The notes under the pieces: generated by a model
Told to the model about the DNA's origin: nothing
What the model saw: the letters and a program-made list of their open reading frames with translations, nothing else
Database searches by the model: none
Position numbers and translations under genes: made by a program
Origin: UBA2421 sp002343075
Lineage (GTDB): Bacteria > Planctomycetota > Phycisphaerae > Tepidisphaerales > Tepidisphaeraceae
Assembly (NCBI GenBank): GCA_937982565.1
Contig: CALJLN010000010.1
Span: 1 to 64,000 of the forward strand
Length of the DNA: 64,000 nt
Reading direction: 5' to 3'
Shown here: piece after piece, positions 59,901 through 64,000 of the stretch
Numbering within the stretch: the first letter of the stretch is position 1
Layout: every line of letters starts with the position of its first letter

Positions 59901-60586
59901 CGATCGCGAACGACCTCCATCTCAAACTCTTTCCAGCCTATCACGCTTTGTTCGATCAGCACTTCAGTCACCGGCGACGCATCAAGGCCCCGCGTGACAA
60001 TCTCCTCAAATTCCTCGACATTGTACGCAATTCCCCCGCCCGTCCCGCCGAGGGTGAACGCCGGGCGGATAATCAGCGGCAGGCCGATCTCGTCCAGCAC
60101 TTTTCGGGCCTCATCCATCGTGTGAACGACCCCACTCCGCGGGACATTCAGGCCGATTCTGAGCATCAGGTCTTTGAAGACCTGTCGATCTTCGCCCTTG
60201 TAGATGGCTTCCCGATCCGCCCCGATCATCTGCACGCCGTGTTTCTGCAAGATGCCCTTGTCCCAGCACGCCATGCCGGTGTTCAGCCCGGTTTGCCCGC
60301 CCAGGGTCGGCAGCAGCGCATCGACCGGCGTGCCCTGCTGCTTCTCGCGAACGAGGATCTTCTCCACCGTTTCCGGGGTGATCGGTTCGATGTAAGTCGC
60401 ATCGGCAAACTCCGGATCGGTCATGATCGTGGCGGGGTTGCTGTTCATCAGCACGACCCGATACCCCTCCTCGCGCAGCGCGCGACACGCCTGCACGCCG
60501 GAATAGTCAAACTCGCAGCCCTGACCAATGACAATCGGGCCGGAACCAATGATGAGAATCGAATGAATGTCGGTGCGCTTGGGCAT
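56918..60586 (-). CDS. carB: Carbamoyl-phosphate synthase large subunit with four in-frame inserts
   Basis: Makes carbamoyl phosphate for pyrimidine and arginine synthesis. N-terminal ATP-grasp half (ILIIGSGPIVIGQGCEFDYSG, TLGGQTGLNTGMA, LIIRPAFTLGGTGGGIAYN), oligomerisation region, second ATP-grasp half (IVIIGGGPNRIGQGIEFDYCC, IVQLGGQTPLNLARGL, VLVRPSFVLGGRAMEIV), and a C-terminal MGS-like allosteric domain (IICTEGTRQWLAKHGIKAER, LVINTPTRKGPATDEGKIR). 1222 residues against about 1070-1080 usual. Four palindromic inserts at residues about 431-452 (D), 602-632 (C), 720-751 (B) and 892-917 (A) account for most of the excess. carA is not in the window. Confidence 0.95.
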   Translation of the reverse strand: MPKRTDIHSILIIGSGPIVIGQGCEFDYSGVQACRALREEGYRVVLMNSNPATIMTDPEFADATYIEPITPETVEKILVREKQQGTPVDALLPTLGGQTGLNTGMACWDKGILQKHGVQMIGADREAIYKGEDRQVFKDLMLRIGLNVPRSGVVHTMDEARKVLDEIGLPLIIRPAFTLGGTGGGIAYNVEEFEEIVTRGLDASPVTEVLIEQSVIGWKEFEMEVVRDRNDNCIIICSIENIDAMGVHTGDSITVAPIQTLTDKEYQRMRDASFAVIRAVGVETGGSNIQFAINPDNGDMVVVEMNPRVSRSSALASKATGYPIAKIAAKLAVGYTLDELPNPITSTQDGRLHTSACFEPTIDYVVVKIPRWTFEKFPDADETLTTQMKSVGEAMAIGRTFKEALQKGIRSMEVKRFGFGLDKNDKWLSAQSSTGFQPVLQSREKNGLETHATVWPIPEETLRRKLAVPSQGRLYYVRYALKMGWSIEQIHELTHIDPWFLGQMKELTEFEGAPEEAANHWSLRDSRPEVFAAVVRGAKEFGYSDVQLANLFGVLPGEVRKARQHAGVEPVFKLVDTCAAEFEASTPYYYSTYETPFASLIDEETKRQSDEVKGAPGAHSLCSSLRSSVSSEDEIRLTDKPKIVIIGGGPNRIGQGIEFDYCCVQAAFAVKELGFEAVMINSNPETVSTDYDTSDLLFFEPLTHEDVLNVCERVNGSQFNSDEATERRSDEGKKESAVKPSVAPSLRRSVASGLVKGVIVQLGGQTPLNLARGLHEAGVPLLGTSIDSLDRAGDREQFRNLLQKLGLKQPPNGIARTIDQARAIAKEIGYPVLVRPSFVLGGRAMEIVSDEEQLNHYMAHAVDASTIADAPILVDKFLDNADECDLDVIADYGAEGTEQRDSGSSLRAPLSDASVPSSTAIVIGVMEHIEEAGIHSGDSACVLPPYTFSKDIVAELKRQAKLLAKELRVCGLMNVQFAIKDGEIYVIEVNPRASRTVPFVGKATGIPWARIAAKIMAGKKLTELGYTQDPPDPKHVSVKEVVFPFSKFPGVDIILGPEMRSTGEVMGIDATFDLAFAKAQLAAGTDLPLKGAVYISVRNDDKELVRPIAQEFARLGFQIICTEGTRQWLAKHGIKAERVSKLAEGRPNISDLIKNGNVQLVINTPTRKGPATDEGKIRALCVANRVPIFTTLTAAEAAARAIGAMQKGGWDVKPLQAYHASV
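57836..57910. repeat. Palindromic element PE-A7 in carB
   Basis: GGCACTGAGGCATC...GGGCACGAAG (57838-57871) against GCTCCGTGCCTTCTGCACC (57891-57910). Translated in CarB as AEGTEQRDSGSSLRAPLSDASVPS, between DVIADYG and TAIVIGVMEHIEEAGIHSGD. The CTTCACTTCGTGCC junction lies on the coding strand, as in PE-A1 and PE-A2. Confidence 0.75.
58331..58426. repeat. Palindromic element PE-B4 in carB
   Basis: Left arm 58331-58368 (GCGACAGA, GCGACGTA, GCGACGGA units), right arm 58389-58426 (CCTTCGTCGCTACGTCGCTC). Encodes SDEATERRSDEGKKE...SVAPSLRRSVAS ahead of GVIVQLGGQTPLN. It is the miniature counterpart of PE-B1 without the four-helix-bundle gene. Confidence 0.85.
58694..58783. repeat. Palindromic element PE-C3 in carB
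   Basis: Left part 58694-58724 (GGAAGAGACGGAGGAC), right part 58750-58783 (CACTTCGTCACTTTGTCTCT). The spacer (GAGTGCGCA...CCCTTCACTTC) resembles the reverse complement of the imuA element's spacer, so both copies have the same orientation relative to their host gene. Encodes ETKRQSDEVKGAPGAHSLC. Confidence 0.78.
59230..59293. repeat. Palindromic element PE-D in carB
   Basis: GTAGCATGGGTTTCCAACCC (59230-59249) pairs with GGGTTGGAAACCCGTGCTAC (59274-59293), two mismatches, 24-nt spacer. It is translated as STGFQPVLQSREKNGLETHA, inserted before PIPEETLRRKLAVP. It is a separate repeat family with no 8-nt period. Confidence 0.85.
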
Positions 60587-60731
60587 CGTGGGTAGTTTTG
60601 TCCTGAGTTAATGCGAGTCTGAACCGTGGGTGTAATCTACAGGCAGCGCGAGGAAAGCTAAAACCCTGCCGCAAGATTCAGCCCTCCACCTCAATGACCG
60701 CATTATTGACATGAAATAGTATTTACTAACA

Positions 60732-61508
60732 ATGACGTTGGTGCCTCCAGTTGTGCTCCATCATGGCTTGTTCGGATTCGGCAACATTCGCATTGGCCCG
60801 TTTCCTTTGCGCTACTTTGCAGGGCGAATCGAGCGCGCCATCACGGAAATGGGCCATCCGCTGATCATCGCGCGATGCCATCCAACGGGCCCGATTGAAC
60901 TTCGGGCTCGGCAGCTAAAGCAACTGATCATCCGAGACCGGCAATCGCTCCGGCGGGCCAATGAAAGTGTGATCATCCTCGCACACTCGCTCGGCGGGCT
61001 TGATGCACGCTACATGGTCACTCACCTCGGCATGGCCGACCGGGTACAGGCGATTGTCACGCTCGCAACTCCCCACCGCGGCAGCAGTTACGCCGATTGG
61101 GTCGTGCAGAACCTCGGCGATCGCCTCGGTGGCAAAAGCCTTATCTCCAAGCTTGGCATCGACTTGCGCGCCCTCGCCGATCTCACCACCGGCTCGATGG
61201 CAACTTTCAATAGCCAAACGCCCAACGCCCCGGGCGTCGACTATTTCTCCGTTGCGGGCGTGCAGAACGCCTCAAAGTGCGCGCCGTTTCTGCTCCACTC
61301 GCACAGTGTGGTTTTCCGCTGCGAGGGAGAGAATGACGGAGTGGTGAGCCTGAACAGCGCGAAGTGGGGCCAGTTTCTTGGTACCTGGCCCACGGATCAC
61401 CTGCATATCATCAATAAGCGCTTCACGCCCGAGTCGCTGCTCCCCCGGCACGATGTAACGGCGCGTTACACAGCGATCCTGGAAACTGTGCTCGGCAGGC
61501 AGGCCTGA
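60732..61508 (+). CDS. Alpha/beta-hydrolase lipase
   Basis: Predicted triacylglycerol lipase or esterase, resembling Pseudomonas-type lipases. The oxyanion region is PPVVLHHGLFGFGN; the nucleophile elbow is AHSLGGLDARY (Ser near residue 90); VTLATPHRGSSYADW matches the lipase TPHxG motif; the acid is likely Asp in CEGENDGVVSLNSAKWG and the histidine in WPTDHLHIINK. No signal peptide is obvious, so it may be cytoplasmic. 258 residues. It is divergent from carB. Confidence 0.87.
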   Translation: MTLVPPVVLHHGLFGFGNIRIGPFPLRYFAGRIERAITEMGHPLIIARCHPTGPIELRARQLKQLIIRDRQSLRRANESVIILAHSLGGLDARYMVTHLGMADRVQAIVTLATPHRGSSYADWVVQNLGDRLGGKSLISKLGIDLRALADLTTGSMATFNSQTPNAPGVDYFSVAGVQNASKCAPFLLHSHSVVFRCEGENDGVVSLNSAKWGQFLGTWPTDHLHIINKRFTPESLLPRHDVTARYTAILETVLGRQA

Positions 61509-61605
61509 TTCTAGGTAAAGCTCTTGCAGAGACGTACTTGCGCCAATCCGCTGCCCACTCTTCGCATCGGTGTTCTCGCTCGATGCCGCGTATACAATTC
61601 ATCCG

Positions 61606-62514
61606 ATGAACAAACTTGCGGTCACCGCTCGCTCGCTCCATGACGACATCCGAATCGCCGCGGGCGCCTCACGCAAGATTGGCTTCGATGGCATGGTTGT
61701 ACCTTCGCGCTCCGCCTCGCTTGATCTGACAGAGCTTGGCGAAACTGGCACCCGTGACTTCCGCCACATCCTCGCGTCCTACGATCAGATACTTGTTGCG
61801 ATCGATAGCTCCCTCGGCAAGGCCGGTTTTTCCCTCACCGCCGACGTCGACCGCGCACTGGCGCGAATGGGCAAAGTCCTGCAAGCCGCCGCGGGTCTTG
61901 GCTGCACTACGGTCTGCCTCGACCTCGGCCCCCTGCCGCCCGCGCCGGTTTCTGAGCAACCGAAACCCGCCATCACGCCCGAACTCGCGGGGCTGATCAT
62001 CATCCCAAGACCCGAACCTGGCGCATCAGCCAGCGATGTCAATGTGTCGAAACGTTCAAACTCCGAACCGCGCGATGCGGCGTTTGAATCGCACATCAAC
62101 AGCGCCATGACGGAACTGGGCCAGATTGCCGATCGCTTTAGCATTGCAATAGCCGCACGTTCGAGCCTTGCCTCGTTTGCCTCCCTCGCATTCTTGCTTG
62201 ACGGCGTGCAATGTCCGTGGTTTGGAGTAGACCTTGACACCATACACATGCTCGCCGACGAATGGCCCGCCGACGCGGTCTTCTCAACGGTGGGCGCGCA
62301 GATTCGCCATGTGAGAGCCCGCGACGCCGCAAAAGGCGCCGGTGGCCGGGTGCTCTCATGCGATATCAGCGCGGGAAGTGTGGATTGGCCCGAGGTGTTC
62401 ACCAACCTGGACGCTGCTGGCTACAAAGGCTGGGTGACCGCGGACTGCGCTGAACTGCCCAATTCTGCTGTCAGTTCGGCACATGCACTGAGAGTATTGC
62501 GACAATGCAGGTGA
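61606..62514 (+). CDS. Xylose isomerase-like TIM-barrel protein of unknown function
   Basis: 302 residues from ATG 61606 (MNKLAVTARSLHDDIRIAAG). Several strands are compatible with a sugar phosphate isomerase/epimerase-type barrel: GFDGMVVPSRSASLDL, ILVAIDSSLGKAGF, GCTTVCLDLGPLPP, ISIAARSSLASFASL-like, PWFGVDLDTIHMLADEWPADAVF, IRHVRARDAAKGAGGRV and GWVTADCAELPNSAVSSAHALRVL. Metal ligands typical of xylose isomerase-like enzymes are not all evident, so the activity is unknown. The upstream extension to 61570 is not supported. Confidence 0.7.
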   Translation: MNKLAVTARSLHDDIRIAAGASRKIGFDGMVVPSRSASLDLTELGETGTRDFRHILASYDQILVAIDSSLGKAGFSLTADVDRALARMGKVLQAAAGLGCTTVCLDLGPLPPAPVSEQPKPAITPELAGLIIIPRPEPGASASDVNVSKRSNSEPRDAAFESHINSAMTELGQIADRFSIAIAARSSLASFASLAFLLDGVQCPWFGVDLDTIHMLADEWPADAVFSTVGAQIRHVRARDAAKGAGGRVLSCDISAGSVDWPEVFTNLDAAGYKGWVTADCAELPNSAVSSAHALRVLRQCR

Positions 62515-62560
62515 CAGACCACGGGAGTGTGCTCGGCGTGCGCCGCGGGCTTGTTGCGAG

Positions 62561-63046
62561 TCAGTGATTTGACCCGGTGCCGGCGTCATTCAACATTGTC
62601 AACTTGGCTTCCATCACGTCGTAGTGCGTCATATACATGCCCAGCGATTCATATGTCTGCTTCGCGCGAATGTTATCTCGTTCGACATAAAGCCGAAGCA
62701 CAACCGCTCCCGCCGCTCGTGCTGCGGACTGGACATGCTTGTACATTTCGCGAAACACACCCGTGCGCCGGTAATCTGGGGCAACATAGACACTTTGTAG
62801 CCACCACATATCGCCGTTGCGCCAATCGCTCCACTCATGGGTGATCATGCAGCAACCGACCACACGGCCATCGATCTCGGCCGCGAAATAGCGGGCCTTG
62901 GTGGCGTCGCTCAACCCAGCTTGCACGCCTGCGAGAATGGTGCCGACGTCAAGTTGAACGCCCTCGGTCTCCATCGCCATGGCTGTGTTGAAGTGGGCAA
63001 TGGTCTGGGCATCTGAAGAGTTGGCGGGACGAATGTGAATGGTCAT
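62561..63046 (-). CDS. GNAT-family N-acetyltransferase
   Basis: Transfers an acetyl group from acetyl-CoA to an unknown amine. 161 residues with N-terminal IHIRPANSSDAQTIAHFNTAMA, central WWLQSVYVAPDYRRTGVFREMY (acetyl-CoA pyrophosphate loop, R/Q-x-x-G-x-A variant as RRTGVF), and C-terminal LRLYVERDNIRAKQTYESLGMYMTHYDVME. It ends about 20 bp upstream of ruvB's region in a minus-strand run. Confidence 0.9.
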   Translation of the reverse strand: MTIHIRPANSSDAQTIAHFNTAMAMETEGVQLDVGTILAGVQAGLSDATKARYFAAEIDGRVVGCCMITHEWSDWRNGDMWWLQSVYVAPDYRRTGVFREMYKHVQSAARAAGAVVLRLYVERDNIRAKQTYESLGMYMTHYDVMEAKLTMLNDAGTGSNH

Positions 63047-63067
63047 CAGGTTGGCCGGGGCTGAGGG

Positions 63068-64000
63068 TTACTCATCAAAGAGGTTATTGCTGTCATCGTC
63101 GTTCGGCGCGGACATGCCCAGGTGCTCATATGCAGCGCGCGTCGCCCGGCGCCCCTGCCGAGTTCTTGTAAGTAGTGCCTGCTGCAGGAGATACGGCTCG
63201 ACCACATCCTCCAGAGTATCGCGCTCTTCGCCGAGCGTTGCGGCGACGGCTTCGATGCCCACCGGCCCACCGGCGTAAACATCGATAATCGCGCGCAGGA
63301 ACGCTCGGTCTTGATCATCCAGGCCACGTTTATCGATGCCTTCTAGTTCCAGCGCCCGCTGCGTCATCAAGACATTCACCGTGCCGTCACCCTGCACCGC
63401 GGCAAAGTCGCGGACACGGCGAAGCAGCCTGATCGCGACGCGCGGGGTACCACGGCTTCGAGTTGAAAGCTCCTTCAAGGCCGCCGCCTCCACCTGCAAA
63501 TCAAGCTTGCGTGCATTGGCATGCAGAATCTGCAGCAAGTCCTCCGGGGGGTAGAAATCAACATGGGCCACGATGCCGAATCGCGATCGCATTGGGCTGG
63601 TGAGCAACCCGATGCGAGTCGTCGCGCCGATGAGCGTAAACGGCTTCACCTGCACCGTGATTGTGCGCGCATGTACACCCGCTTCCATGGTGAGATCAAT
63701 CTTGAAATCTTCCATCGCAGAATAGAGCGATTCCTCCACCACGACGGGCAGCCGGTGAATCTCGTCGATGAACAGTACATCGCCATGACTCAGCCGGTTG
63801 AGAATGCCAGTCAGATCAGCCCCGCGGGTGATGGCTGGCCCGGCCACGACGTGAACCGCCGCCCCTACTTCATTGGCAATCACATGCGCCAGGGACGTCT
63901 TCCCCAACCCCGGTGGACCGTGCAGAAGCACATGCTCCACAGGATCCTTCCGCTTGACTGCGGCCTGCACCGCAATGCTCAGCTTGGTGATCACCTGCTG
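63068..64000 (-). CDS. ruvB: Holliday junction branch migration ATPase RuvB (5' end outside the window)
   Basis: Motor of the RuvAB complex that drives branch migration. Visible from inside the N-terminal ATPase domain: Walker A LLHGPPGLGKTSLAHVIANE, VLFIDEIHRL (Walker B), GATTRIGLLTSPMRSRFGI (sensor/arginine-finger region), then the small ATPase domain (STRSRGTPRVAIRLLRRVRDFA) and the C-terminal winged helix (GGPVGIEAVAATLGEERDTLEDVVEPYLLQQ). The reading frame runs off the right edge. The first roughly 30 residues are missing, so the entry is partial. Confidence 0.95.
   Translation of the reverse strand, partial: QQVITKLSIAVQAAVKRKDPVEHVLLHGPPGLGKTSLAHVIANEVGAAVHVVAGPAITRGADLTGILNRLSHGDVLFIDEIHRLPVVVEESLYSAMEDFKIDLTMEAGVHARTITVQVKPFTLIGATTRIGLLTSPMRSRFGIVAHVDFYPPEDLLQILHANARKLDLQVEAAALKELSTRSRGTPRVAIRLLRRVRDFAAVQGDGTVNVLMTQRALELEGIDKRGLDDQDRAFLRAIIDVYAGGPVGIEAVAATLGEERDTLEDVVEPYLLQQALLTRTRQGRRATRAAYEHLGMSAPNDDDSNNLFDE

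Noticed and set aside
1..64000. tRNA or rRNA genes
   Set aside because: No T-loop GGTTCRA with matching acceptor stems and no rRNA segments were noticed in the intergenic regions. A tRNAscan run would settle it.

Overview
This 64 kb window (moderately GC-rich, densely coding) looks like a chromosomal segment of a Planctomycetota bacterium, probably of the Phycisphaerae lineage. Four things point that way: a division and cell-wall (dcw) cluster without ftsZ or ftsA, a PEP-CTERM secreted protein, an imuA-imuB-dnaE2 mutasome operon, and abundant short palindromic repeats. The lineage is inferred from gene content and not tested by phylogeny.

Layout. 0.2-5.7 kb: carbohydrate and cofactor genes on the minus strand (6-phosphogluconate dehydrogenase, glycogen debranching enzyme, MoeB/ThiF-rhodanese). 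6.1-12.9 kb: plus-strand mutasome operon imuA-imuB-dnaE2, interrupted in frame by many palindromic insertions, one of which carries a nested four-helix-bundle (23S rRNA IVS-type) gene. 13.0-34.1 kb: a broken dcw cluster in two divergent arms. The minus arm is murE-murF-mraY-ftsW-murG followed upstream by a DHH phosphoesterase. The plus arm is murC-murB-(AraC/REC regulator)-(PEP-CTERM protein)-ddl-ftsQ-(membrane protein)-mraZ-(probable ncRNA)-rsmH-(LysM protein)-ftsL-ftsI. murD, ftsA and ftsZ are missing. 34-46 kb: citrate synthase, S41 protease, argS, a QueC-like protein, an alcohol dehydrogenase-like enzyme, a HEAT lipoprotein, murI, a single-domain response regulator, a LOG-family protein, an aldo/keto reductase and a DUF2807 lipoprotein. 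46-56.6 kb: envelope-related genes (AsmA-like giant, GT39-type membrane protein, SH3 protein, CHASE2 adenylate cyclase, M48 protease), then thiL and tsaE. 56.9-60.6 kb: carB with four in-frame palindromic insertions. 60.7-64 kb: lipase, TIM-barrel-like protein, acetyltransferase and the 3' part of ruvB.

The most unusual feature is the set of in-frame palindromic elements. In three families (A, B, C) the arms are tandem 8-mers of one scheme, AG-NN-ACGR, where only the two-base NN differs (GC, CG or AG). The left arms are essentially T-free and the right arms essentially A-free, so they cannot create a stop codon in any of six frames. They sit inside imuA, imuB, dnaE2 and carB without breaking the reading frames and account for the excess length of those proteins. 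One family-B copy in dnaE2 has a perfect 35-bp inverted repeat enclosing a complete four-helix-bundle gene with its own Shine-Dalgarno, while the dnaE2 frame stays open across the whole insert. This looks like an IVS-like mobile element (full copy plus gene-less miniature copies) adapted to living inside protein-coding genes.

Call strengths: family assignments of the conserved enzymes are strong. Start codons are uncertain where noted. Regulatory sites and the mraZ-rsmH ncRNA are inferences from sequence pattern alone.
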